This document shows, in pieces, positions 51,860 to 59,942 of a stretch of 64,000 nt of DNA (position 1 is its first letter; every line of letters starts with the position of its first letter). The notes beneath the pieces were generated by a model. That model searched no databases. It was not told the origin of the DNA and saw only the letters and a program-made list of their open reading frames with translations. The DNA comes from Armatimonadota bacterium (GTDB taxonomy: Bacteria > Sysuimicrobiota > Sysuimicrobiia > Sysuimicrobiales > Humicultoraceae): assembly GCA_031459855.1 (NCBI GenBank), contig JAVKHP010000001.1, forward strand, positions 1,889,842 through 1,953,841, given 5' to 3'. Made by a program: the position numbers and the translations under genes.

Positions 51860-52861
51860 CTACCCTCCCCGCCGTGTGCGCGCATACCGCAGCAGCCCCT
51901 GGGCGCTCTGCTGCGAGGCCATGATGAGCTCCAGGCGGTCGGCGTCGCTGTCCGCCCGCGTCAGCGCGCCGGTGGCCGACAGCGTCCGCGCGCCGCCAGC
52001 CCCTGCCGCCGCCCCATCGGCACCCTCCGCGGGCGGTGCCTCGCGGCCGCCGGCCGCCACGGCCTGCGCGAGCCGGGCCAGGATGGTCGCATCGTCCAGC
52101 CCGGCGTCCACGGCGTCGAGGGCCAGGCGCTCGAGCGTCTGCAGTTGCGCGGCCAGCGCGGCCAGCAGGTCGTCGGCCCAGTCGTGGGGGCCGAAGTGGG
52201 TGAGCAGCAGGCGCCCGGGCCGCAGGCCGCGGAGCCGGGCGATGGTCGTAAGCCACGCGGGGATGTCGAGTTCCGGGGGCGGGGTGGGCGCGCGCACGCT
52301 GCGTGCCCCGGGCAGGGCCACGCCTGCCGCATCGCCGGTGAACATCTCGCCCCGAGCCCGGTCGTGGTAGACGAGGTGGTGGCGCGCGTGTCCGGGCGAC
52401 TCGATCGCGACCAGCTGGCGCGTGCCCAGCATCACCGTCGCGCCGTCGCGCAAAGGACGGATGCGGTCGGCGGGCACGGGCACGACCTCGCCGAAGAGGG
52501 GGCCGAGCAGCGCGCCGTACAGCCTGCCGGCGCTCGCCAGCAGCCGCGAGGGCTCGGCGAGGTGCGGGGCGCCCACGGGATGAACGTAGACCTCGAGGTG
52601 CGGGTAGCGCTGCACCAGTGCCCCGACCGCGCCCGCGTGGTCGAGGTGGATGTGCGTGACGGCCACCGCCTGCAGGGCTGCCGGGTCGAGGCCGGCCGCC
52701 CGCACGCCGGCCAGCAACGTCTCGAGACGCGAGGCGGGCCCGGTTTCGATGAGCGCGGGGCGCGGGCCCAGCAGCAGGTAGGACCCGACGGCCTGGGCCG
52801 TGTCCTGGTACAGCGTGTCGATGAGGACGAGGTCGTCGGCGAGCCACTGCACCGGTGTCAT
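51860..52861 (-). CDS. Metallo-beta-lactamase-fold hydrolase
   Basis: 333 residues. The zinc motif THIHLDHAG (HxHxDH) and the later ligands in ESPGHARHHLVY, FTGDAAGV and LLTHFGPHDW mark a glyoxalase II-like MBL hydrolase. The last 90 residues are helical and Ala-rich. ATG 52861 follows TGCTATGGT (52868-52876) so closely that the mRNA is probably leaderless. Substrate unknown. Confidence 0.88.
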   Translation of the reverse strand: MTPVQWLADDLVLIDTLYQDTAQAVGSYLLLGPRPALIETGPASRLETLLAGVRAAGLDPAALQAVAVTHIHLDHAGAVGALVQRYPHLEVYVHPVGAPHLAEPSRLLASAGRLYGALLGPLFGEVVPVPADRIRPLRDGATVMLGTRQLVAIESPGHARHHLVYHDRARGEMFTGDAAGVALPGARSVRAPTPPPELDIPAWLTTIARLRGLRPGRLLLTHFGPHDWADDLLAALAAQLQTLERLALDAVDAGLDDATILARLAQAVAAGGREAPPAEGADGAAAGAGGARTLSATGALTRADSDADRLELIMASQQSAQGLLRYARTRRGG

Positions 52862-52867
52862 GATTTC

Positions 52868-52876
52868 ACCATAGCA
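52868..52876 (-). promoter_or_regulatory. Extended -10 promoter (TGCTATGGT) of the MBL gene
   Basis: TATGGT with upstream TGC on the minus strand, 7 bp before the ATG. This matches the pattern at prfA and the arsC-like gene, where transcription and translation starts appear to coincide. Confidence 0.55.
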
Positions 52877-52958
52877 CATCAGCACGTCGCGTTGGCAGGA
52901 ACGTCGCGTCGCATGCGCGACCCGGGCCATGGGTGCACCACCGCCCGTCAGCACCTCC

Positions 52959-52974
52959 CGTGAGCCAGCTCACA
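52959..52974. promoter_or_regulatory. CRP/FNR-like palindrome
   Basis: CGTGA-GCCAGC-TCACA matches the CRP consensus TGTGA-N6-TCACA at nine of ten positions and is a longer palindrome (GTGAGC-CA-GCTCAC). It lies in the 298-bp divergent region between the MBL gene and rplY. Confidence 0.4.
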
Positions 52975-53074
52975 TGCGTCGGCGTCCCCGGGGATCGCCG
53001 CACGGTCCATGTGCACCAGCGCACGGCGGCAGCTCCCGTGAGCCCGGGGCCGCAGCGGCGCCGCGCTATTTCCG

Positions 53075-53135
53075 TTGCGGGCAGAATTCCCCATGCTATA
53101 ATGGCCTGGAGTGTGGGCCCCGGTGGTCGGGGCCC
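53075..53135 (+). promoter_or_regulatory. rplY promoter and leader hairpin
   Basis: TTGCGG (53075-53080) and TATAAT (53097-53102, with TGC before it) have a 16-bp spacer. In the transcribed leader GGGCCCC (53115-53121) and GGGGCCC (53129-53135) form a perfect 7-bp stem with a 7-nt loop, upstream of GGAGGGAG. The stem could be a site for L25 autoregulation. Confidence 0.65.
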
Positions 53136-53159
53136 GTTGCGTGTTGGAGGGAGCCGGGC

Positions 53160-53828
53160 ATGGAACGGGTTGCGCTGAAGGCGCAGGTGCGGGACGGCGT
53201 GGGCAAAGGGGCCGCCCGCGCGCTCCGTCGCCAGGGCATGGTGCCGGGTGTGCTCTACGGGCAGGGCCGCGCCCCCCGGCCCGTGGCGGTCGACGCCAGG
53301 GCGCTGGAGGCTGTGTTGCACACCCACGCGGGGCGGAACGTGCTGATCGACCTGGAGCTGGTCGGCAACGGCGGCGAGCCCACCACCGTCATGGTGAAGG
53401 AAGTGCAGCGCGGCCTGTTCCGGCACGAGCCGATCCACGTCGACTTCCACGCGGTGTCGCTCACCGAGACCCTCCAGACACACGTGCCGGTGGTGCTGAA
53501 GGGCACGCCGAAGGGCGTGGCCGAGGGAGGGACCATCGAGCACCACCTGCGCGAGGTGCTCGTTGAGTGCCTCCCGACCCAGATCCCGGACAGCATCGAG
53601 GTGGACGTCAGCGCGCTGGGCGTCGGACGGTCCCTGCACGTGCGCGATCTCACCCCGCCCGAGGGCGTCAGGCTGCTGACCCCGGCCGACGAAGTGGTGA
53701 TCACCGTCGTCGCGCCGCGCGTGCACGAAGAGGCGCCGGCGGCTGCCGAGGCAGCTGCGGCGCCCGGAGGGCCGGCGCCGACCCCAGCGGAGGCCCCTGC
53801 GGAGAAGGGACCCGAGGCGGGGCGGTAG
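53160..53828 (+). CDS. rplY: 50S ribosomal protein L25 / general stress protein Ctc
   Basis: Binds 5S rRNA. The 222-residue protein has the N-terminal L25 domain (about 1-95: LKAQVRDGVGKGAARALRRQGMVPGVLYG) and the C-terminal TL5/CTC beta domain (HVPVVLKGTPKGVAEGG onward), and ends with an Ala/Pro/Glu tail. It is directly upstream of pth, the classic ctc-pth pairing. Confidence 0.95.
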   Translation: MERVALKAQVRDGVGKGAARALRRQGMVPGVLYGQGRAPRPVAVDARALEAVLHTHAGRNVLIDLELVGNGGEPTTVMVKEVQRGLFRHEPIHVDFHAVSLTETLQTHVPVVLKGTPKGVAEGGTIEHHLREVLVECLPTQIPDSIEVDVSALGVGRSLHVRDLTPPEGVRLLTPADEVVITVVAPRVHEEAPAAAEAAAAPGGPAPTPAEAPAEKGPEAGR

Positions 53829-53969
53829 CCGTTCTCACGCGGCCTGCAGCGGCCCGGGCCGGGCGCGCACCCGGTGCCCGGACCAACGGGGCCCACGGCG
53901 GGCCGCGGTGGCGCGACGCCATCTTGCGGTGCCTCGCCAGCGTCGCCGTCGCGGTGCGGTCCTGAACGC

Positions 53970-54575
53970 ATGCGGCTCATCGTTGGGCTGGGGAACCCTG
54001 GACGCCGCTACCGCGGCACGCGGCACAACATGGGCCGCGAGGTCGTCGAGCGTCTGGCCGCGACGTGCGCGATCCGCGTGGACATGGAGGAGGGCTGGGC
54101 GACGACCGGTCGGGGGACGATCGACGGCCAGCGCGTACTCCTGGCGTGGCCGGAGACGTACATGAACGTCAGCGGGCAGGCCGTCGCCGACCTGCGCCGC
54201 CGCCACCGGATCCCCGTGGACCACCTGCTGATCGTCTGCGACGACCTCGACCTGCCGCCTGGCACCATCCGCTTACGCGAGCGGGGGAGTGCAGGTGGGC
54301 ACAACGGGCTGCAATCGGTGATCGACGCGCTGGGGACTGCGGCCTTCCCGCGCTTGCGCGTGGGTATCGGCCGGCCGCCGGCGGAGGTGGATCCTGCCGA
54401 CTACGTCCTCCAGCGGCCGACGCCGCAGGAGCGCGCGCTGCTCGACGATGCGGTGGCGCGCGCCGTGCAGGGCATCGTGCTGTGGGTGCGCGACGGCCCA
54501 CAGGCCGCCATGCGGTTTTGCAACGTGCGCCGCAGCGCGGTGCCGTCGCCGGGTGCGGGCGGACGAGCGGGATAG
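53970..54575 (+). CDS. pth: Peptidyl-tRNA hydrolase
   Basis: Recycles peptidyl-tRNAs. 201 residues: LIVGLGNPGRRYRGTRHNMG with catalytic H19, ETYMNVSG, CDDLDLPPGTIRLRERGSAGGHNGLQS. The ATG at 53970 follows rplY by 141 bp. Confidence 0.95.
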   Translation: MRLIVGLGNPGRRYRGTRHNMGREVVERLAATCAIRVDMEEGWATTGRGTIDGQRVLLAWPETYMNVSGQAVADLRRRHRIPVDHLLIVCDDLDLPPGTIRLRERGSAGGHNGLQSVIDALGTAAFPRLRVGIGRPPAEVDPADYVLQRPTPQERALLDDAVARAVQGIVLWVRDGPQAAMRFCNVRRSAVPSPGAGGRAG

Positions 54576-54746
54576 TGGCGCGAACGTTGTGGCGGCGAAC
54601 TGCGACCGTCCCCGGTGCGCGGGGATCAGCGGGGCACGGCCTCGGGGCTGGAACCTGGCGGCGTCCCCGTCCCGGGTACCCGGGGTAAGCGGCGGGTGCG
54701 TGCGCGGCCGGGATCGTGGCGCGCACGGTAACGAGGAGGTCTGCTG

Positions 54747-55322
54747 ATGCGCCAGCACGCCGGGCGTCTCCCGCCCGGACAGTACGTGACCGAGAAGTGG
54801 CCGGTGCTGCACTACGGCAGCGTGCCGCGTGTCGATCTGGCCCGGTGGGACTTCCGGATCTTCGGCCTCGTGGAGCGGCCGGTCACCCTGTCCTACGAGG
54901 AGTTCCGGGCGTTGCCGACCACCGCGGTGACGTGCGACATCCACTGCGTGACCGCGTGGAGCCGGCTGGGCGTGACCTTCGAGGGCGTGGCCGCCAGGAC
55001 GGTGCTCGGGCTGGCCACGGTGCGGCCCGAGGCCCGCTTCGTGATGGTGCACGCCGAACAGGGCTACGAGACCAACCTGCCCCTGGAGTACCTGCTGGCC
55101 GACGACGCCCTGTTCGCGTGGCGGGCCGATGGGCAGGATCTGACCCCCGAGCACGGGTGGCCGCTGCGCCTGGTGGTGCCGCGGCTGTACTTCTGGAAGA
55201 GCGCCAAGTGGGTGCGCGGGCTGGAACTGCTGGCCACCGACCGCGCGGGCTTCTGGGAGCGCAACGGGTACCACATGCGGGGTGATCCGTGGCAGGAAGA
55301 GCGCTACGGGTCGCCCTGGTAG
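54747..55322 (+). CDS. Sulfite-oxidase-like molybdopterin oxidoreductase
   Basis: 191 residues of the oxidored_molyb (SUOX/MsrP) fold: TLSYEEFRALP, the Mo-ligand Cys67 in CDIHCVTAWSRLGVTFEGV, HAEQGYETNLPLEYLLAD, and the end KWVRGLELLATDRAGFWERNGYH. There is no Tat signal, so it is predicted cytoplasmic, and it lacks the C-terminal Mo-co dimer domain. It belongs to the small cytoplasmic group of unknown substrate. GAGGAGG precedes the ATG. Confidence 0.9.
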   Translation: MRQHAGRLPPGQYVTEKWPVLHYGSVPRVDLARWDFRIFGLVERPVTLSYEEFRALPTTAVTCDIHCVTAWSRLGVTFEGVAARTVLGLATVRPEARFVMVHAEQGYETNLPLEYLLADDALFAWRADGQDLTPEHGWPLRLVVPRLYFWKSAKWVRGLELLATDRAGFWERNGYHMRGDPWQEERYGSPW

Positions 55323-55441
55323 ACGCGCGCCCCGGCAGCTCCCCGCGCCGATCGCGCACCGGTCCGTAGGACAGCCCGGCCGCGCCACGTGGGCCTCGTG
55401 CCCGTGGGCGCGGTCGGCGCCGCAGGCGGGTGCGCGTATCG

Positions 55442-55458
55442 AGGCTGGGTTCCAGCCT
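55442..55458. repeat. Inverted repeat before the MFS gene
   Basis: AGGCTGG-GTT-CCAGCCT, a perfect 7-bp inverted repeat 33 bp upstream of the ATG. It may be an operator or RNA hairpin; no T-run follows. Confidence 0.35.
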
Positions 55459-55490
55459 GTGGATACCACGGATGTGGGCACCGCCGTGCG

Positions 55491-56780
55491 ATGACTGACA
55501 GCGACCTGGCACCCGCCGTCGCGTCTGCCCCGCCGGGTGCGGCTGCACCGGCAGACGCCCCGCCCAGGGGTCGGCGCGACCCTCGCGCGGCGTTTGCGGT
55601 GCTGCGGCTGCGCGACTTCCGGCTGCTGTGGAGCGGCCTGTTCATCTCCCACGTGGGCTCGTGGATGCAGTTCACGGCCCTGGGGTACCTGATCGACGAC
55701 CTCACGCGTGCGCCGGTCTACCTGGGGCTGCTGGGGCTCGTGCAGGCCGTGCCCCGGCTCCTGTTCGCCTTCCTGGGCGGGGTGGTCGCCGACCGCCTCG
55801 ACCGGCGCGCGGTGCTCCTGGTCACCAACGCCGCCCTGATGCTCTCGGCCGCGTTGCTGGGCGTGCTGGCCGTGACGGACCGCATCCAGGTCTGGCACGT
55901 GCTGGTGATCGGCGCGTTCAACTCCTTCGCCAACTCGTTCGACATGCCCGCGCGACAGTCGATGGTGCCCAGCCTGGTCGGCGAGCGCGACCTCATGGCC
56001 GCGGTGAGCCTCAACTCCATGGCGTTCAACGGCTCGGGCATCGTCGGGCCGTCCATCGCGGGGGTGGTCATCGCCGCCGTGGGCGTGGCCGGGTGCTTCT
56101 TCGCCAACGCGCTCTCGTACGTTGCGGTGCTGGTGGCGTTGCTGCGCATGCGGGTGCCCCCACAGCGCAGCCAGGCGCGTGCGTCGGTCGGCCGCGACAT
56201 CCGCGAAGGCCTGGCCCTGCTGGTGCGTCACCGCCACGTGCTGACGGTGCTGGGCCTGGTGGCGGCGGTGAGTTTCTTCGGCCGGCCCTACATTCGGCTG
56301 ATGCCCGCGCTGGCCCGCGAGGTGCTGGGCGTGGGCCCCCAGGGGCTCGGGGTGCTGCAGGCTGCGCCGGGCCTGGGGACCGTGCTGGCGGTGCTCGTGA
56401 TCGGCGCGCTGGGCGATGCGCCGCGGGGCCGGCTGCTCCTGCGCGCCGGCGCGGCCATGGGCGCGCTCGTGGTGCTGTTTGGCCTCTCGCGATGGTTCCT
56501 GCTGTCGGTCGTCCTGCTGGTGGCCGTGGGCACCGCCCAGGCGGTGGCCCTGGCCGCCGCCAACACCGTGCTGCAGACCACGGTACGGCCCGAACAGCGG
56601 GGCCGCATCATGGGCCTCTACGGCATGGTCACCTTCGGGATGTTCGCGCTGGGCACGCTGCCGGTGGGCGCGCTGGCAGGCGCGGTCGGGGTCGGCGCGG
56701 CGCTGGCGCTGGGCGGGCTCGTGGTCGTGGGGGTGGTGGGGCTCGTGGCCCTCCTCACGCCGCAGGTGGCGCGGCTGTAG
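55491..56780 (+). CDS. MFS transporter (EntS/MFS_3-like exporter)
   Basis: 429 residues, twelve predicted helices. LRDFRLLWSGLFISHVGSWMQFTALGYLI is the usual start of MFS_3 proteins; GGVVADRLDRRAVLLVTN is the loop 2-3 motif, and FANSFDMPARQSMVPSLVG and RGRIMGLYGMVTFGMFALG are also family-typical. Substrates are often siderophores or drugs; none can be assigned here. Its last codons are duplicated just downstream. Confidence 0.9.
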   Translation: MTDSDLAPAVASAPPGAAAPADAPPRGRRDPRAAFAVLRLRDFRLLWSGLFISHVGSWMQFTALGYLIDDLTRAPVYLGLLGLVQAVPRLLFAFLGGVVADRLDRRAVLLVTNAALMLSAALLGVLAVTDRIQVWHVLVIGAFNSFANSFDMPARQSMVPSLVGERDLMAAVSLNSMAFNGSGIVGPSIAGVVIAAVGVAGCFFANALSYVAVLVALLRMRVPPQRSQARASVGRDIREGLALLVRHRHVLTVLGLVAAVSFFGRPYIRLMPALAREVLGVGPQGLGVLQAAPGLGTVLAVLVIGALGDAPRGRLLLRAGAAMGALVVLFGLSRWFLLSVVLLVAVGTAQAVALAAANTVLQTTVRPEQRGRIMGLYGMVTFGMFALGTLPVGALAGAVGVGAALALGGLVVVGVVGLVALLTPQVARL

Positions 56781-56863
56781 CCGTCGGGGGCGTGGATCGC
56801 GGAGGTCATTGTGAGGCGGTCCTCCTCACGCCTCACGTGGTGCAGCTGTAGCGGTCGGGGGCG
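56751..56863 (+). repeat. 42-bp imperfect duplication of the MFS gene end
   Basis: 56751-56792 (the end of the MFS gene, encoding LLTPQVARL and stop) recurs at 56822-56863 with five mismatches, where the same frame would read LLTPHVVQL and stop. The second copy lies inside the C-terminal codons of the convergent DUF488 gene. Confidence 0.65.
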
Positions 56864-57383
56864 CCGCGCGGTCGTCGGCGGCGTGCTCGTCGCTGGCCTG
56901 CGCGGGCGTCCACACCCGGTTTGGCTCGATGATGTGCACCACCCGCCATCCGCGCGCCTCCAGGGCCCGGGCGATGAAGCGCCGGTGGCACCGCCAGGGC
57001 AGCCGCTCGCTGCAGACGACCGCGGTGGGCGCCGCGCGGGCCAGGCGTTCGAGGTCGGCCAGGCCTGCGGCAAATGCCGGGGTGGCCGCGTAGGCCTCGT
57101 ACCCGCCGGGCCGGTAGCCGCCGAGCGCGGGGCCCAGGTGGACGTAGGCGATGCCCGCCTCCCGCAGGAAGGCGGCAAACGCCTCGCGCACGAACTGCGG
57201 GAACCTCCGGCTGGTGGGGAACCGCCGCACGTCGGCGATGCAGCGCACACCGAACGCGCGGCAGCATGCGACGAACTCCTCGGGCGTGCGGGTGCTGGTG
57301 CCGAGGGTGAAGATCACGGGGGCGCGGCCGGGGCCCGCGCACCGGTCAGCGCGCTGCCGAGGCGCCTGCAACTGTGATGCCAT
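56826..57383 (-). CDS. DUF488 family protein
   Basis: 185 residues: IFTLGTSTRTPEEFVACC, ADVRRFPTSRRFPQF, YVHLGPALGGYRPGGYEAY, VVCSERLPWRCHRRFIAR. These are conserved DUF488 phrases; the VVCSERLPWRCHR Cys/Glu pair is the typical motif, function unknown. ATG 57383 has GAGGTG seven bases away. The C-terminal 20 residues (AAPPTATAAPREA) are encoded by duplicated DNA. Confidence 0.85.
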   Translation of the reverse strand: MASQLQAPRQRADRCAGPGRAPVIFTLGTSTRTPEEFVACCRAFGVRCIADVRRFPTSRRFPQFVREAFAAFLREAGIAYVHLGPALGGYRPGGYEAYAATPAFAAGLADLERLARAAPTAVVCSERLPWRCHRRFIARALEARGWRVVHIIEPNRVWTPAQASDEHAADDRAAPPTATAAPREA

Positions 57384-57437
57384 GCGTGTCACCTCACCGT
57401 GCCTGACGGCACCGGCAGACGCCGCGGTGTCACCGCC

Positions 57438-57474
57438 TTGATCCCACGGATCGATGAGTTATACTAAGTTATAC
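57438..57474 (+). promoter_or_regulatory. Toxin-antitoxin promoter with operator repeats
   Basis: TTGATC (57438-57443) and TATACT (57460-57465), 16-bp spacer. GTTATAC occurs twice (57458-57464, 57468-57474), one helical turn apart and overlapping the -10, as expected for an RHH autorepressor site. This stretch is locally AT-rich. The transcript would begin about 4 nt before the ATG. Confidence 0.6.
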
Positions 57475-57475
57475 C

Positions 57476-57727
57476 ATGGCACAGCGGGTCACGAAAATCC
57501 TCGGGGTGTCCCTCTCGCCCAGGCTGTACGCGGAAGTTGTGCGGACAGCGCGCAGGCTCCAGAAGACGAGGAGTGAGTTGTTCCGGGAGGCGTGGGAGGC
57601 GTACAAGCGTTCCCTGCTGGAGCAAGAGTTCCGCAGGCTCCAACGGGTGGCCCGGCGTCGGGCTCGGGCACTCGGCTACGAGATCCGCACCGAGGACGAC
57701 GTCGACCGCATCCTGCATGGCGGGTAG
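57476..57727 (+). CDS. Ribbon-helix-helix (CopG-like) antitoxin
   Basis: 83 residues: TKILGVSLSPRLYAEVVRTARRLQKTRSELFREAWEAY is a ribbon-helix-helix DNA-binding fold, followed by a charged helix and a C-terminal tail for toxin binding. Overlaps the PIN gene by 11 bp. Confidence 0.85.
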   Translation: MAQRVTKILGVSLSPRLYAEVVRTARRLQKTRSELFREAWEAYKRSLLEQEFRRLQRVARRRARALGYEIRTEDDVDRILHGG

Positions 57728-58175
57728 ACCGAGCCGGGCGGTCCTCGACACCAACGTCTACATCTCCGCGCTCTTTGGCGGCAATCCCGAGGATGTCTAC
57801 CTGGCGGCCCTCCGGGGGCAGTTTCGCTTGGTCACGTCGCCGGCGATCCTCGTCGAACTCGCGCGGAAGCTGCGGGAAAAGTTCAGGCTCCCCGAGTCGG
57901 ACATCCGCAGCTACATTACGCAGATCGGGCGCCACGCGGACGTGGTGCGACCCAGGGAACGTCTGCGGATCCTCGACGATGGACCGGACAACCGTGTCCT
58001 GGAATGCGCCCTCGAAGGGAAGGCGGACGTGATCGTCTCCGGTGATCGACATCTCCTGTCCTTGGGAACCTATCGCGGCATCCGCATCCTCCGCCCGGCA
58101 GAGTTCCTCCGCCGCCTGGAGAGCCACGCCGCAGACGTTTCACCTGGGGACACCCCGGAGCAGGGGACGCGTTAG
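57717..58175 (+). CDS. PIN-domain toxin (VapC-like, PIN_3)
   Basis: 152 residues. Acidic active-site residues: VLDTNVYISALFG, PAILVELARKL, DGPDNRVLECALEGKADVIVSGDRHLL. These match the putative toxin family of PIN endoribonucleases (TIGR00305-like). It overlaps its antitoxin and also overlaps the stop of the convergent KAS gene by 4 bp. Confidence 0.88.
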   Translation: MAGRPSRAVLDTNVYISALFGGNPEDVYLAALRGQFRLVTSPAILVELARKLREKFRLPESDIRSYITQIGRHADVVRPRERLRILDDGPDNRVLECALEGKADVIVSGDRHLLSLGTYRGIRILRPAEFLRRLESHAADVSPGDTPEQGTR

Positions 58176-59413
58176 GCCTCCACCCGTCCGCATACCAGCA
58201 CCGCGTTGATGCCGCCGAAGCCGAAGGAGGTGCTCATGACGTAGCGCACGCGCTGCCAGCGGCCGTGGTGGGGGACGTAGTCGAGGTCGCACGCGGGGTC
58301 GGGGTCGTCCAGGTTGATCGTGGGCGGCAGGTAGTCGCGGGCGAGGGTCAGCATGCAGATGGCCGCCTCGATGGCGCCGGCAGCGCCCAGGGCGTGGCCG
58401 TGCATGGACTTGGTGCCGCTGATGGGCAGGCGGGTGGCGTGCGGGCCGAAGACCGCCTTGATGGCCCGGGTCTCGGTGGGGTCGTTGAGCGGCGTCGAGG
58501 ACGCGTGGGCGTTGATGTGCTCGATCTGCGCGGGGGCCAGCCCGGCGTCCTGCAGCGCCAGGCGCATGGCGCGGATCGCCTGGACGCCGTCGGGCAGCGG
58601 CGCGGTCATGTGGTAGGCGTCGTTGGTCGAGGCGTAGCCCAGCACCTCGCCGTAGATGCGGGCGCCCCGGGCCAGGGCGTGCTCCAGACGCTCGAGCACC
58701 AGCACGGCGGCGCCCTCGCCCATCACGAAGCCGTCGCGGCCTCGGTCGAACGGCCGGCAGGCCGCCGCCGGCGCATCGTTGCGGGTGGACATGGCGCGGA
58801 TCAGGTCGAAGGCGCCGAAGATCATCGGGGTGAGGGGGACTTCCACGCCGCCGGCCAGCATCACGTCCACCTCGCCGCTGCGCACGAGCCGCGCCGCCTC
58901 GCCGATGGCGATGGTCCCCGAGGCGCACGAGTCGCTGTTGGCGCTGCTGGGGCCACACAGGCCGAGGTCGATGGCGATGTTGCACGACGCTGCCCCGCCA
59001 AACACCGACAGCGCCAGGGTGGGCCGCACCCGCCGGATGCCTTCCCGCAGGTAGACGTGGTGCTGCTCCTCGGCGAAGGCCGCCCCGCCCAGCGCCGTGC
59101 CGATGAAGACGCCGGCGCGGTCGCGGTCCAGGCACGCTAGGTCCAGGCCGGCGTCGGCGACGGCCTGCCGGCCGCAGACCACCGCGAACTGCGCGAAGCG
59201 ATCCAGGCGGCGCGCCTGGCGGGCATCCAGGTGCTGGAGCGGGTCGAAGTCGACGACCTCGGCGGCCACGCGGCAGTGGAAGGGCGAGGCGTCGAAGCGC
59301 TCGATCAGGCGCACGCCCGACCGGCCTGCCACGATGCCGTCGAACAGCCCGTCGGCCCCGTGTCCGATCGGGGTGATGGCGCCGATGCCGGTGACGGCCA
59401 CGCGGTGGGGCAT
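58172..59413 (-). CDS. Beta-ketoacyl synthase (FabF/KAS II-like)
   Basis: 413 residues of thiolase fold: RVAVTGIGAITPIG, catalytic Cys in NSDSCASGTIAIGEA, His in NAHASSTPLNDPTETRAI and KSMHGHALGAAGAIEA, and FGFGGINAVLVC. A Cys-His-His triad identifies an elongating condensing enzyme acting on acyl-ACP and malonyl-ACP. Last in a four-gene minus-strand operon with cyclase-like, FAD and methyltransferase genes, so a specialised lipid or polyketide role is possible rather than primary FabF. Confidence 0.9.
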   Translation of the reverse strand: MPHRVAVTGIGAITPIGHGADGLFDGIVAGRSGVRLIERFDASPFHCRVAAEVVDFDPLQHLDARQARRLDRFAQFAVVCGRQAVADAGLDLACLDRDRAGVFIGTALGGAAFAEEQHHVYLREGIRRVRPTLALSVFGGAASCNIAIDLGLCGPSSANSDSCASGTIAIGEAARLVRSGEVDVMLAGGVEVPLTPMIFGAFDLIRAMSTRNDAPAAACRPFDRGRDGFVMGEGAAVLVLERLEHALARGARIYGEVLGYASTNDAYHMTAPLPDGVQAIRAMRLALQDAGLAPAQIEHINAHASSTPLNDPTETRAIKAVFGPHATRLPISGTKSMHGHALGAAGAIEAAICMLTLARDYLPPTINLDDPDPACDLDYVPHHGRWQRVRYVMSTSFGFGGINAVLVCGRVEA

Positions 59414-59417
59414 GGCC

Positions 59418-59942
59418 CTACTCCCCCGTCGAGCCCACCACCCCGGGCGGTGGCGAGGGCGGCCCGTCGGCTGCCGCGGACGGGTTGTGGCCTGCGTGAG
59501 CAGCCATGGCTTCCGCCCGTGCCTTGACGGCAGCCAGCGTCTTGCGCGCGATGTGGTCGATGAAGATGGGGCCGACGATCAGGTCGCTGACCCAGCGGCC
59601 GATCACCGGCCACCGCAGCACGAGGTCGTGGACGATCTCGACCTCGACCGTGCTGCCGACGCGCGCCAGCCGCCAGACGACGTGCATGCCGGTGGTGAGC
59701 CCGCCGATGTGGCGGAAGGTGATGCGTCCGTGCGCGGGGTCGGCGTCCTGCACGGCCACCCAGCGTGCCGGCCAGCCACGGATCCGTCCGCCCATGGCGA
59801 AGACCAGCCGTCCCGGCGTGCGCTCCAGCACACGGCACCACCGGTAGTCGGACAGCAGGCGGGGCCACCCCTCCACGTCGCGGGCCAGCGCGAAGACGGT
59901 CTCGACCGGGGCGGCGATCACGGCGCGGTGCACGGTGTGCAT
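59418..59942 (-). CDS. SRPBCC-family polyketide cyclase/dehydrase-like protein
   Basis: 174 residues. HTVHRAVIAAPVETVFALARDVEGWPRLLSDYRWCRVLE and VGPIFIDHIARKTLAAVKARAE are typical of the START/Bet v1-like ligand-binding fold (Polyketide_cyc2). It overlaps the FAD-enzyme gene by ATGA and lies 4 bp before the KAS gene, so it may hold or cyclise the product. Confidence 0.82.
   Translation of the reverse strand: MHTVHRAVIAAPVETVFALARDVEGWPRLLSDYRWCRVLERTPGRLVFAMGGRIRGWPARWVAVQDADPAHGRITFRHIGGLTTGMHVVWRLARVGSTVEVEIVHDLVLRWPVIGRWVSDLIVGPIFIDHIARKTLAAVKARAEAMAAHAGHNPSAAADGPPSPPPGVVGSTGE

Noticed and set aside
52440-52470. GCGCAAAG as another riboswitch core
   Set aside because: It lies inside the MBL coding region with no flanking P2/P3 structure.
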